A stretch of 64,000 nucleotides of DNA, taken from Adenophora triphylla var. japonica (Eukaryota > Streptophyta > Magnoliopsida > Asterales > Campanulaceae). The stretch covers positions 1 to 64,000 of the forward strand of contig JAFEMH010004906.1 in NCBI GenBank assembly GCA_022495995.1, read 5' to 3'. Below the pieces are notes generated by a model that saw only the letters and a list, made by a program, of their open reading frames with translations, ran no database searches and had not been told where the DNA came from. A program made the position numbers and the translations under genes. Positions 10,586 through 21,316 of this stretch are shown here, in pieces. Numbering within the stretch: position 1 is the first letter of the stretch; each line of letters starts with the position of its first letter.

Positions 10586-11004
10586 TTCTTAGGATTATTT
10601 ATATCTTTAATTTTGATTTTATCCCAAAATACCCACGTTTTTTCTCATTATTTTATTTTGTCATTGTATTTTGATATGAGTGATATAAGGGGGTAAACCG
10701 TGGGTATTTCAATCACCGGCGATGTCATTTTCACGGTATGTTGATCGAGATCAACTTAGAAAGCGGAACACCTATTCAACTGCAATTTGATTGTGCATAT
10801 CTCTAGTAATATTAGTTGTCAAAAGATTTTTTTAAAAAAATTATACTTGACTCATTTGTATAATGCTTATATAAAAGTTATAAAAGTAAAAATGCAATAA
10901 ATTTATTTATTTATTTTTTACTTAGAAATGTAAAGTAATATTTTCTTTAATGTAAATTTAAAAGGAAAAAATAACTTTTATTCAGGTTACTGGACAGAAG
11001 ATTA
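10586..11004. other. 3' flank of the CLE gene with echo of its start region
   Basis: Contains the second exact copy of the 20-nt start-region sequence at 10713-10732. An inverted repeat AAATACCCACG (10627-10637) / CGTGGGTATTT (10699-10709) lies next to it. The rest is AT-rich without features. Confidence 0.6.
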
Positions 11005-11283
11005 CTTCCTCCGTTACACCTCAAATCGAAATAACATTTTGACACAATAATTAAGGAAAAGTAGAGTAAGAGTGATGTGTTGTGTCGTGTGAGTATAAGA
11101 GTTGAAATAGAAACGACAGGGAGCGAAATAAATAGTAAGTTGATTGATGTTGTGATTATAAAAATAAAGTATAAGAGATAATAAGCGGGAGAAATAGTGT
11201 AAAAAGTATTTTCATTTGGAAAAGTTCGGTTTGATACGAGACAATTGTAAATAATAAAAAGTTTGATTTAAGATGGAAGAGAG
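11005..11283. mobile_element. Degenerate Stowaway-like MITE
   Basis: 279 bp flanked by TA (11003-11004 and 11284-11285). The left end CTTCCTCCGTTACACC and the right end ATGGAAGAGAG are worn forms of CTCCCTCCGTCCC and its complement. The interior shares GAGTATAAGAG- and AATAGTAA-type phrases with the other Stowaway copies. Confidence 0.6.
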
Positions 11284-11469
11284 TATTTAACATGCTAAAA
11301 CATATTCTATCATGTGACCTTGTTCTAGTGTTATAAAGTTGATCATGTGACTCTTTTGAGCCAATTCATAAGGTTTGAGGTGAGGGTTTGTTTCACATCA
11401 TGATGATGGAGAAAATAAAAAAAAAATGGAGTAAAATAAAAAGAGAGTGTAAGAAAACGAAATTACATA

Positions 11470-11753
11470 CTCCCTCCGTTTCGTTTCAATAAGTGTTTCA
11501 CCCTTTTGGGTAGGCACGCTAATTATGGAAATGAGAGGGAAAAAAAATATTGTGAGTGTAATTTGAAAATAGGAAAGAGAATTAGTGGAGGGAATAGTAA
11601 ATTATAATGGTGTTGTGAGTATTAAAATAATGTAGAGAGAGAATGAGTGGAGAAAATAGTAAAAATTCTTTGTCAAAAAAGAAAAAATGAAGCTTCTAAC
11701 GGGACGCCCTTTTGGAAAATTAGTGAAGCTTTTATTGAGACGGAGGGAGGGAG
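11470..11753. mobile_element. Stowaway MITE
   Basis: 284 bp between TA duplications at 11468-11469 and 11754-11755. Termini are CTCCCTCCGTTTCG and CGGAGGGAGGGAG. The interior phrases TTGTGAGTGTAATTTGAAAA and AATAGTAAATTATAATGGTG are shared with copies at 51703, 52092 and 56692. Confidence 0.92.
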
Positions 11754-11755
11754 TA

Positions 11756-12226
11756 TTTACAATTCATGACATTTCACTTTTCCTATACGATTGAAAGGAC
11801 ATTTTATATATGTTTGACAAGTATAGAAAATATTTCAGAGTATCTTGGAAGCAAGCTAACAATTACTTTATTTAAAGGTTTTTCTTTTACCATAAATATT
11901 TGGTCGGTCCACTATTTTTTAAAATTACTTTTACTATGTTTTGTACCTTATTTTAAAATACCACAAACAGGTAAAATTTGAGATTGCTTGCAGGAACCAT
12001 TTTTGTAATTTGCCAGAATTTGTGATGGACATATTTAATGTTGTTTAATTGACCTCTACTATTATTTTTACTTTTATTAGACTAGTAGTACTACATGCAA
12101 GGGGTGAAGTGAGTGAGTTGTCAAGAAACATAATCCTATCATAGTTTAATGTAAAACAAAGTCATTTGGGGAGATTGGATGGGAATGTGACGGTGAATCA
12201 CAATGACCAATATTACTCTTAGGTTC
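11756..12226. other. AT-rich intergenic DNA
   Basis: No supported gene or element. A 71-codon open frame here (11766-11981) is AT-rich with no recognisable feature and is not called. Confidence 0.5.
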
Positions 12227-12229
12227 TTA

Positions 12230-13156
12230 GGTGGCGTTTGGTTCGGTAGAAAAAAAGTGAAGGAATGGAATTGTCAATGGAATTGAATTCCTTAAGAAAT
12301 TGAAATGGAAAAAAACTGGTCAACCCCCTCCGTTTGGTTGGCACGAAATGGAATGAAATTGTCATTCAATTCCTTGGCAAATCATGTTTGATTTGAAAAT
12401 ACAAATTATAGGAATGGAATTTTTTTTTTTTTTTGGGAGGGAGGGTGGGTAGGTAGGAGGTATGCAAAATGAGTAAAAAAAAAATTTTCGTGGGGGGTGG
12501 GGGTGGGGGGTGGGGTGGGGTGGGGGTGGGGGAGTAGGCGAGGGTGGATGGGGGGGTAGGCGAAAAAAATTCATGGAGTGGGGGGGGGTGGGGTGGGGGG
12601 TAGAGTTTGGATGGGGGGGGAAGGGTAGGCGAAAAAAAATAATAAATTTTTTTTTGTGGGGGTGGGGTTGGGGGGGAGGGGAGGGTAGGCAGAAAAAAAT
12701 AAAAAAAAATTCGTGGGAGTGGGGTGGGGGTGGGGTGGGGTGGGGGTAGGGAATTTGGATGGGGAGGGTAGGCGAAAAAAAAATAAAAAAAAATTTGTGG
12801 GGGTGGGGGGGGGTGGGGTGGGGTGGGGGGGTAGGCGGGGCTGGATGGGGGGAGGGTAGACAGAAAAAAAAAAAAAAATTGTGGGGGTGGGGGGGTGGGG
12901 CGTAGGGGCTGGGTAGGGGGTAGGGGTGGGTAGGGTTTGAGGGTATTTTGGTCAAAAAAAAAATTTTTTTTCCATTGTCAAAGGAATTCAACATTCCATC
13001 AATTTTATGATGGAATGATAAATTCCTTTATTTGAAGGAATTAAGCATTTCAATGGAAAGAAAATTTTAAAAAGAATGAACCAAACATGGAAATGGAATT
13101 GGTCAAAGGAAATTTACCATTTCTTTCCCCCACTTTCCTATGAACCAAACGCCTCC
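12230..13156. mobile_element. Tourist-like (PIF/Harbinger-type) element
   Basis: The ends are inverted: GGTGGCGTTTGGTTC on the left and GAACCAAACGCCTCC on the right. Flanks are TTA at 12227-12229 and 13157-13159, the 3-bp target duplication of the PIF/Harbinger superfamily. At 927 bp it is long for a MITE because a G-rich minisatellite occupies most of the interior. Both arms carry GGAATGGAATT-type palindromic phrases. No transposase. Confidence 0.75.
12420..12960. repeat. G-rich minisatellite inside the Tourist-like element
   Basis: Five to six degenerate units of roughly 75-115 bp. Each has a (GGGGT)n-like run followed by GTAGGCGAAAAAAA or GTAGGCAGAAAAAA, with an A-rich tract. The plus strand carries long runs of G4-5 separated by single T, so it could form G-quadruplexes. 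Open frames across it are compositional artefacts. Confidence 0.85.
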
Positions 13157-13195
13157 TTAGCTCCGTTTGATAATTCCGTAGAAAATTAAATAATA

Positions 13196-13427
13196 CTCCT
13201 ACTTTCTTGTCTAGTTTGAAATAAGACATTTGATTAACTTTATTATATTTTCATCAATAGTTTAAATATAAAATAAATTATTCTAATGAAAATTTTTAAA
13301 AAAGTTATTGAGAATATTATTAATCATAATATTCTCTCAATACTTTTTTATTCAATCATTACTTTTTCTTTTGGTCAAAGTGCAATTAACTTAAACAAAT
13401 ATCTTATTTCGAGCACGGGGGAGGGAG
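13196..13427. mobile_element. Degenerate Stowaway-like MITE
   Basis: The left end CTCCTACTTTCTTGTC leads into GAAATAAGACATTTG. The right end, read inward, is CTCCCTCCCCCGTGC leading into GAAATAAGATATTTG. The left flank is TA; the right flank is TT. About 232 bp. The interior has a long inverted repeat, AGAATATTATT / AATAATATTCT-like, near 13312-13345. Confidence 0.55.
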
Positions 13428-13994
13428 TTTCAGATAAAATTGTTTGTTACGGAGATTGTTTTGAATAAGTAGAAGGCTATAACCGTTAAGGAGATCATCT
13501 CCGTATTATTTATCCCACAGAAGAGGATGATATTAATAATATGAAGATTATTAGTACGAAAATATAAAGCGATTATTACCGCCTATTCCTTCGTCCTAAA
13601 TAAAACTATCATTTCTGATTGAGCATTTTAAAATTTAATCACCTAATCCAATATTCATAATCAATAATATCATATAATTCATGAATCATTTATACACTCA
13701 CTCACTCACTCACTCACTCACTCACTCACAAGCCCAATACTCTCTCTGTTTGAAAATAGATATCGTTTTTTGAGAGTAAAAATTTGATTAAAAATATTTG
13801 TCCTTTTTGAGCTGAAAGTCTTTAGATCCCAATTTTACCCCACGTTGAATCTTGTGCCATTGTATCGATATTTTTTAAGTGAAGTAATATGAGAGAGTAC
13901 AATAGTACTTTTGTAATTTACTTATAAAGTTACAATAATATTTGTATTTGTTTTTTAAATATATTAAAACATTTAAAATGACATTTCTTTTGAA
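13428..13994. other. Intergenic DNA before the first Copia element
   Basis: Holds a (CACT)n microsatellite at 13695-13730 and a possible worn MITE end (TACTCTCTCTGTTTG at about 13738). No gene seen. Confidence 0.45.
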
Positions 13995-13999
13995 CCAGA

Positions 14000-14732
14000 T
14001 GTTGGAATTTTGATATATATGTGGTATGAAGTTCATAGCATATGACCTTGGGGCTTGAACTGAATTTGGGAAAGGGCAAAATCACGTCGCAACTTCTGCC
14101 AAGGAGGGCGACCGCGCTGAGGCTTAGAGCGGCCGCGCTGGTGAGACGAGATCTCACCATAAGTTACTGTCGACTAGCGCGGTCGCGCGAGCCCCGCAGC
14201 GCCGCGCTCGTGACGGCTTAGCGACTTCCTGGGCCGAATTGCTGTGATAAAACCCTAAAATTACCACATGTATTTAATGTCCTTCTCCTCCAGCCGTGAA
14301 TAGTACGTGAGATTGAAGAGAAACACTATTCTCTTGCTTTCTTTCACTATTCGATTACTTCCCGTTCATAGAGATTCGTTCGTGAGATTCAAGGCGACTG
14401 AGATAGGACCGCCGGTGATTACCTACCTGTGTGCTGCTTTGTGGTACGTAATCCGTGATCGTTTTATCCTTGGAGAAATTTGCCTGAACCTGAGTTGCAC
14501 CAATTGGGGGCAATATTTTCTCTTAGGACAGTCTTCCTAAGGCGACTCGATCAAATCACGATAAGTTTTCTAATCGTTTGTTTATTTGTTTCTGTTTGTT
14601 TTCCTGATCCTGTTCCATTGCTTTCGATTTTGCTATTGGCTTAATTGGTACGTTCTTGACTTGATCAATAAATCCCCTACTGTTGATTAAATTGTTTGTT
14701 TAATCTGTGGTGCTTTAATTTAATTTCCAACA
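14000..14732 (+). repeat. 5' LTR of the Copia element
   Basis: 733 bp, TG...CA. It contains short GC-rich runs (GCGGCCGCGCT near 14128) in an otherwise AT-rich sequence. It matches 19653-20388 along its whole length. Confidence 0.95.
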
Positions 14733-14760
14733 GTCTAAGAGAAAATAGTTTTATTTGATC

Positions 14761-15600
14761 ATGTCTGGTGGTTCCTCTAGCTCTCCCTTTAAGTCCCTAG
14801 TTGACACCTCCGATCTTTCGGAGAAGTTCGGTGGCAAGAACTTCAAGCGTTAGTCCGAACGCATTGAAGATCTGGGCCGTCAATTAAGGGCATGTCGGTA
14901 TGCGACATCCAAATGTCCCGCTACGAATGGTGATGATCCGAGTTAGTGTGGCCGCCGTTAAGCTGTGGAAGGAGCGGGATGATGTTGTTCGAGGATGCAT
15001 TACGTCGGCTTTGTCAAATGCACTCTTTGATGTTTATTGCTCTGCTCCTCTCACTCTTTGCGTCACTGTGGGAATCGCTTTCCACGAAGCACAAAGCACC
15101 GATGACTCCGGTGTGGAAAAGTACCCAAGTGGGAAATTTCTGAATTATCACATGAGTGAGGGAAAGTCGGTTACCGACCAAGTGCACGAACTCCAAATCA
15201 TTTTGCAATCACTCGAGGATGCGACATGGGACTTCCTGATAAGTTATTTGTCATGGCTATTATTGAGAAGTTTCCTCGATCTTGGGGGAATTCGGTATGA
15301 CCCTCGAAGCATCGTCTTGGAAGCTTGACACTCAATGAGTTGATGAATGCAATTGCGATTCGGGAGGTGCATAATGGTAACCAACCTAGCGTACTGTGGA
15401 GGCCGCCGCTAATATGATAACCGGTAAAAGCAAGTTTAAAGGAAAGGGTGTGAAAACTCACTCTAAGGATAAAGAAAACCATGATAAACTTTAAGTTAAG
15501 AAAAATAACTTTAGAAAGCCAAAAGCAAAACAGAACTGCTGGAATTGTGGAGAAGGTGGACACTTTTCTAGGGACTGCCCGTCCAAGAAAGAAAAAGGAC
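14761..15600 (+). pseudogene. Copia gag remnant
   Basis: Gag coding sequence for the nucleocapsid shell, in pieces. It starts at ATG 14761 (MSGGSSSSPFKSLVDTS), then an in-frame TAG follows FKR near 14850. The next intact piece, near 14955-15240, includes VKLWKERDDVVRGCITSALS, typical of the Copia gag domain. Later pieces lie in other frames. A CCHC zinc knuckle, CWNCGEGGHFSRDC, is at 15537-15578 in a frame different from the downstream protease. At least three frame breaks and one stop make it non-functional. Confidence 0.8.
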
Positions 15601-16204
15601 CACAAGCCTCTGCTGATGACCATCCTGCTGTCAACATGGTGTTGGGTCCGAAGGCTTATGATGATCCCTGACTCTGACGCACCTGGAGTTGACGATCTGA
15701 CCTGCAATGTTACAAAGTATGTAACTTCTTATCCTGAAATCTTTACTATCTATGAACCCAACGAGTGGCTAGTTGAGACTGGGGCAAATGTGCACGTTTG
15801 TGCTGATAAATTGCTATTTGTGTCTTACCAGCCTGAGCGTGGTAGATCAGTGACGATGGGGAACTCTAGTGCTGCAAAGGTGCTTGAGACTGGACGCGTG
15901 GACTTGAGGTTTCCTAATGGGCGCATTCTTACCTTGCATCAAGTGTACCACGTTCCTGATATTCGTCGCAACATTATTAGTGGTTCTAGTCTAGTTAGGG
16001 AAGGATTTGAGATTTCATTTAAGTGTAATAAGGTCATAATTTTGGATTCTGGTAGTTTTGTGGGGAAAGGTTATTCCTCGGATGGTTTATTTAAAATTAG
16101 AGTTGAAACTGATGTTTGTTCGCACAATAATTTTAGTTCTATTGATTATCCTGTTTCTTATTCCATTGAATCTTCAAATGTTTGGCATGGTCGGTTAGGA
16201 CATA
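15601..16204 (+). pseudogene. Copia protease and pre-integrase region
   Basis: The protease motif at 15766-15789 reads WLVETGA. Family members carry Asp-Ser/Thr-Gly here, so Glu replaces the catalytic Asp. Downstream is a glycine-rich stretch, then the gag-pre-integrase motif WHGRLGH, cut by the MITE whose TA duplication begins at 16203. The same frame re-opens right after the MITE. Confidence 0.8.
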
Positions 16205-16491
16205 CTCCCTCCGTCCCACTTCACTTGGCACTAATTTCCATTTTGGGACGTCCCACTTCACTTGGCACTGCCCAAAATGGAAAAGAATATTCACTATTCC
16301 CTCCACTCATTCTCTCTCCTACTTCACTTTTACACTCACAACATTCTCTCTCCTAACTATTCCTCCCACTCATTCTCTCTCCTATTTAATTCTTCATACT
16401 CACAACATTTTCTTACACTTTTTTTCACTCTTATTTTTCCTTAGTTACCGTGCCACTTCACTTGGTGCCAAGTGAAGTGGGACGGAGGGAG
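16205..16491. mobile_element. Stowaway-type MITE inserted in Copia pol
   Basis: 287 bp with long inverted ends (CTCCCTCCGTCCCACTTCAC and its complement) and TA at 16203-16204 and 16492-16493. It belongs to the CACTTCACTTGGCAC subfamily, which resembles the MITE at 52767. Removing it with one TA joins the flanking pol frames without frame change. Confidence 0.95.
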
Positions 16492-16493
16492 TA

Positions 16494-16954
16494 TTAATTA
16501 TGATTCTGTGAAAAGAATGATGAATTTAGATATTATTCCTAAACATGCTATTGATAAGAATTCTAAATGTCATGTATGTGTTGAAGCTAAATCTACAAAA
16601 GGTCCGTTTAAGTCGGTCGTGAGAAATTCTGAAATTCTAGATTTAGTTCATACTGATATTTGTGAATTTAATGGCGTGTTGACCAAAGACAAAAAGAAAT
16701 ACTTTCTCACCTTTATTGATGATGCTAGTAAATACTGTTATGTCTATTTGCTTAATTCTAAGGATGAAGCATTAGATAAATTCATTATATTTAAGAATGA
16801 AGCAGAAACACAAATCGGCAAGAAACTTAAACGGTTAAGGTCTGATAGAGGAGGTGAATATGAGTCTAACCCCTTCATGTATTATTGCCAAGAAAATGGA
16901 ATAGTACATGAAGAGACTCCTCCCTACACCCCTCAATCTAATGGTGTTCTTTGA
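16494..16954 (+). pseudogene. Copia integrase core
   Basis: Integrase inserts element cDNA into the host genome. The zinc-binding cysteines CHVC lie near 16570; the first catalytic Asp is in LVHTDICEFNG, followed by LTFIDDASKYCYVY; the Glu-bearing end of the core lies in a stretch near 16855-16945 that finishes PPYTPQSNGV. A frameshift at about 16950 separates this from the next frame. Confidence 0.85.
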
Positions 16955-17009
16955 ACGTAAGAATAGAACCCTTACGATATGATTAACGGTTTACTCATAA
17001 GTTACGGGC

Positions 17010-18689
17010 TTGCCCAAATATATGTGGGGAGAGTCTTTGAATACGGCTTGCCATATTCTGAATAGAGTCCCTCCTAAACATAGAAAGGAAAGTCCGTTTG
17101 AACTTTGGAGAGGTCGACAGGCTAGCTTGAAACACTTAAAAGTGTGGGGGTGTCTTGCAAAGGTACTTGTACCCGCACATGAAAGGAAAAAGCTTGGACC
17201 TAAAACTGTTGATGCTATCTTTATAGGTTATTCTGAAACTAGTTATGCATTGAGATTTCTTATTATCAAATCTGAAATTTCTGGCATAGATGTGAACTCT
17301 ATAGTTGAGTTACATGATGCAACATTTTTTGAGGATGTGTTTCCTATGAAGGACGGACTTCCTAAGGAATCCAACCCAACCACTAATTCCATTCCTGCTC
17401 AAGTAGAGGAGCTGACAAATGTGTGGGTTGATTCCAGTGCAACTCATTTTGACGATGAGATTGAACCAAGAAGGAGCAAAAGGGCAAGAACCACCAAGGA
17501 TTTTGGAAGTGATTTCATCACTTACAATGTCGAGGGTGATCCACTAACCTTCAAAGCTGCTATGGCTACTTCTGATGCCAAGCAGTGGAAGGATGCTGTT
17601 AAGAGTGAGATGGATTCTATTGTCTCTAATGGGACATGGGAATTGGTCGATCTCCCTCCTGGTTGTAGCACGATAGGATGTAAGTGGGTCTTCAAAAGGA
17701 AATTGAAACCGGATGGAACCGTTGACAAGTTTAAGGCTAGGTTAGTGGCTAAGGGATTCAAGCAAATGGAGGGAATAGACTATTTCGATACCTATTCGCC
17801 AGTTGCTAGAATGACTACAATCCGAATGCTTATCGCATTGGCCTCTGTATATGATCTTCCTATCCATCAGATGGATGTTAAGACCGCTTTCTTGCATGGC
17901 GATCTAGAGGAAGAAATTTATATGGATCAACCTGAAGGTTTTGAGGCCTCTGGCAATGAGAGAAAGGTTTGTAAACTTGTTAAGTCCTTGTATGGACTCA
18001 AACAAGCCCCTAAGCAGTGGCATGAGAAATTTGATAAAATTGTCTCATCGTTTGGCTTTGTTACTAATGAGTTTGATAAGTGTGTTTATAGCAAGAGTAT
18101 TGGTGATAGTAGTATTGTCTTATGTCTGTATGTCGATGATATTCTGTTGTTTGGAACGGATATGAGGATAATTAATACTACTAAGGAATTCTTGAAAAGT
18201 AAGTTTGAGATGAAGGATATGGGAGTAGCTAGTGTGATTCTTGGCCTTAAGTTGACTCGTTCAACTAAAGTGGCATGCTTAACCATATCGCAATCTCATT
18301 ATACCGAAAGTGTAATTGAGAAATTTGGTTATAAGAATTGCAAAGTGGCTAAGACTCCATATGACCCTTCATCTGCTCTTACTAAGAATGAAAGTGGAGT
18401 ACCGATGGCTCAGTTGAGATATTCTCAAATTATTGGAAGTTTGATGTATCTTGCCAATTGTACTAGACCGGATATATCTTACTCGGTTACTAGGTTGGCT
18501 AGATATACTCAATGTCCAAGCAAAGCACATTGGGAAGCTCTTGATAGAGTTCTCAAGTACTTGAAGGGAACGATTTCCCTTGGGCTGCATTACGGTAAGT
18601 ACCCTTCTGTTCTTGAAGGATATAGTGATGCAAGCTGGATTGCCTATAACTCCGGAAGTTATGGGCATGCGGGTATGTTTTCACCTTAG
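17010..18689 (+). pseudogene. Copia integrase C-terminus, reverse transcriptase and start of RNase H
   Basis: A 559-codon open stretch. Residues 1-110 are the integrase C-terminal part (GCLAKVLVPAHERKKLGPKT). Reverse transcriptase runs from about residue 190 (WKDAVKSEMDSI) with KARLVAKGFKQ, the MDVKTAFLHGDL motif, SLYGLKQAPKQW, and the catalytic YVDD at 18129-18140. RNase H begins near residue 530 (GYSDASWI). A frameshift near 18685 ends the frame, and RNase H continues in another frame. All catalytic RT residues are visible, but the polyprotein is broken elsewhere. Confidence 0.92.
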
Positions 18690-19089
18690 GCGGAGGCTGC
18701 GGTCGCTTGGAGGTCGACCAAACAAACTCTGTTGTCTAGGTCTACATTTGAGGCCGAATTAGTTGCCCTTGACACTCTTGGATTGGAAGGCCGAATGGCT
18801 TCGAGGACTTATGTCTGAGTTGCCCATGGTCAGTAAGCCCATGCCTGTTATCTCTGTACATTGTGACAACACTGCCACAATTGAGAAACTGAAAAGTGTC
18901 AAGTACAACTGTAAAACTAGGAGACACATCCAAATTAGATTAAAATCTATAAGGGATCTAGTGTCTCGGAAGGTGATAGATGTTGATTATGTTGGTACCA
19001 AGGATAACACAACTGATCCTTTAACCAAAGGACTAGAATTTGCTCTAGTTCAAAAATCTAGGTTGGGAATGGGTCTGAACCCCGTCTGA
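18690..19089 (+). pseudogene. Copia RNase H C-terminal part
   Basis: Continues the pol frame after a small indel: SRSTFEAELVALDT, then CDNTATIEKLKSVKYN, then the conserved tail KTRRHIQIRLKSIRDLV and TKDNTTDPLTKGL. The reading frame ends at 19089. The tail matches the usual Copia pol C-terminus. Confidence 0.85.
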
Positions 19090-19652
19090 TTCAAACGCAG
19101 TGGCAACCCAATCTACCTCGGAGCGGGAGATCCCACAAAGGAGATTCAATGTGGTAATAACAAGCTGTGGGGTGAGTCGGAGCACCTAATAATAGATTGA
19201 CATGTTACATGTCTGAGTCTATCCCCTGAATAGCCTAGAGGTGCTCGTTGCTGCTAATAAAGTAAAAGTTTGGAACTTTGAATGGGATCAAGTCTTTTAG
19301 ACAAGATGCTAGCGATACATCTTCCGAGATGCCCAAGCTAAGTGAGTGTTGTTGTTGGCCGCAACTAGAGGAATTTGGGTTATTCCTTGAAAGCACTCAT
19401 GATAGAGGATCGGGACGTATGGCTTATAAGCGTCAAGTGTTCGATAGAGGGCCTATCATAGCTTTTGTCGTGTTTGTTACCAGCAAAGGCCTCTACATCC
19501 AAAGGCATCAGATTCAAGACACCCGTTCATCTGGTCCTGTGGAGGTTTGCGTTGGATAACATAGGTAGTGGTTCAAGCCGGAAGGTACCTTTATTGAAAG
19601 CATGGCAATGGACAATCTGTAAACGTCATATTTCTATGAACTTGTGGGGGAT
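19090..19652 (+). other. Copia 3' untranslated region with polypurine tract
   Basis: Noncoding sequence between pol and the 3' LTR, ending in TTGTGGGGGAT, which serves as the plus-strand primer tract. Short frames here show no known domain. Confidence 0.6.
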
Positions 19653-20388
19653 TTTTGGAATTTTGATATATATGTGGTATGAAGTTCATAGCATATGACC
19701 TTGGGGCTTGAACTGAATTTGGGAAAGGGCAAAATCACGTCGCAACTTCTGCCAAGGAGGGCGACCGCGCTGAGGCTTAGAGCGGCCGCGCTGGTGAGAC
19801 GAGATCTCACCATAAGTTACTGTCGACTAGCGCGGTCGCGCAGGCTTCCAGAGCGGCCGCGCTCGTGACGGGCTTAGCGACTTCCTGGGCCGAATTGCTG
19901 TGATAAAACCCTAAAATTACCACATGTATTTAATGTCCTTCTCCTCCAGCCATGAATAGTACGTGAGATTGAAGAGAAACACTATTCTCTTGCTTTCTTT
20001 CACTATTCGATTACTTTCCGTTCATAGAGATTCGTTCGTGAGATTCAAGGCGACTGAGATAGGACCGCCAGTGATTACCTACCTGTGTGCTGCTTTGTGG
20101 TACGTAATCCGTGATCGTTTTATCCTCGTAGAAATTTTCCTGAACCTGAGTTGCACCAATTGGGGGCAATATTTTCTCTTAGGACAGTCTTCCTAAGGCG
20201 ACTCGATCAAATCACGATAAGTTTTCTAATCGTTTGTTTATTTGTTTCTGTTTGTTTTCCTGATCCTGTTCCATTGCTTTCGGTTTTGCTATTGACTTAA
20301 TTGGTACGTTCTTGACTTGATCAATAAATCCCCTACTGTTGATTAAATTGTTTGTTTAATCTGTGGTGCTTTAATTTAATTTCCAACA
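19653..20388 (+). repeat. 3' LTR of the Copia element
   Basis: 736 bp, collinear with the 5' LTR. The first dinucleotide is TT instead of TG; differences cluster around the GC-rich block near 19845. Confidence 0.95.
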
Positions 20389-20393
20389 CCAGA

Positions 20394-20825
20394 TACAAGG
20401 AACCACTCCTACGAATTCTGATGCTCCCTTACTATGGTGAAACTCAGACAAAAAATATAAAAAGTTTATTAGACAATGTAAAATATTTTGAAGAAATATA
20501 AATAATGTAGGACAGATTGGGGATAGATGTAGATTTAATTTTAATTATTTTGATTGTAATTGTAATTATAATTTTTGTATTTATTATGAGGTATGTAATA
20601 CTAATATGTTTATCTTTATAGTAGATTTAGGAAATATTTTTGTGTTTTAGAGTCCTATTATGTAGGTTAGGAGTAATTTTGATAGGTTTTGACTTATTTG
20701 GCAAGTTTTAGAGTCAATATAAAATAGAATTTAATGTTAATTTTGAATTCAACAATATTATAATCTTCTTCTGACTTCAACTTTTAGTTATTTTTCCCTG
20801 TATTGGATCGAAAACTCTAGCTTTA
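20394..20825. other. AT-rich intergenic DNA
   Basis: No gene, RNA or clear element. Confidence 0.5.
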
Positions 20826-21239
20826 CGGCTTCCTGGTCTTGTGGTATGCTAAACGGCCTCCCTTTTGGGAGGTCATATGTTTGATTTCCCTGGAAATCAT
20901 ATTTGTGAAAAATATACCATGAATTTCAGGATCCTTAGGAGTCCCCCGGGGCACATCCACGCGGTTAAGGAAGCAGCATAGCTTGGCTTGCAACCTCAGC
21001 GTGGGAAGTTCGAATCTTGGCAGGAGTAGCTAGAGCAGTCAATTTATTGGTGATGTAAGAGTGATGTAAATGCCTTGTAGGAGGGCTCCCTTGGGGCCAG
21101 GAGTATAAGGGGTGCTGCCACCCCGACTGCCTCGGGCATATCCCGCGATTTACCTCCGCCAGGTCACTGAGGGACCGGTAGCTGGTGGTCCAGGATTAGT
21201 CCGGCGAAGCTGGGAACCTGGGTATCAAAAAAAAAAAAG
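20826..21239 (+). mobile_element. tRNA-derived SINE
   Basis: The head has RNA polymerase III-like boxes: GTGGTATGCTAAACGG (A-box-like) and ATGTTTGATTTCC (B-box-like) near 20841-20890. A second tRNA-like part, with GCAGCATAGCTTGGCTTGC and GTTCGAATC, lies near 20970-21020. The body contains ACCGGTAGCTGGTGGTCCAG and the element ends GGTATC plus a 12-nt A tail. The layout fits a plant SINE, perhaps dimeric. Boundaries are approximate. Confidence 0.65.
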
Positions 21240-21316
21240 AAATTACTTATGAAAAACGTCCTGATCTGATTGATTGAAACCATTTATTTCCACAGATCAG
21301 TAAAAGTAAAATATTT

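Larger units (their letters stand above)
14000..20388 (+). mobile_element. Complete Ty1/Copia LTR retrotransposon (decayed)
   Basis: 6.4 kb with two LTRs of about 735 bp that start TGTTGGAATTTTG (TTTTGGAA in the right copy) and end TTTCCAACA. The 5-bp target duplication CCAGA flanks it on both sides (13995-13999 and 20389-20393). The domain order gag, protease, integrase, reverse transcriptase, RNase H identifies Copia. The purine tract TTGTGGGGGAT precedes the 3' LTR. No tRNA-Met-type primer site (TGGTATCAGAGC) follows the 5' LTR. The reading frame is broken by several frameshifts and by a MITE at 16205-16491. LTRs are about 97% identical by eye. Confidence 0.95.

Noticed and set aside
12362..12994. 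210-residue Pro/His/Phe-rich minus-strand frame, and a Gly/Trp-rich plus-strand frame over it
   Set aside because: Both are translations of the G-rich minisatellite and A-tracts; the composition is fully explained by the repeat.
14307..20196. 77-residue frame MRLKRNTILLLSFTIRLL in both Copia LTRs (14307-14540 and 19963-20196)
   Set aside because: Positioned within LTR U3/R/U5; duplicated only because LTRs are duplicated; no known gene.
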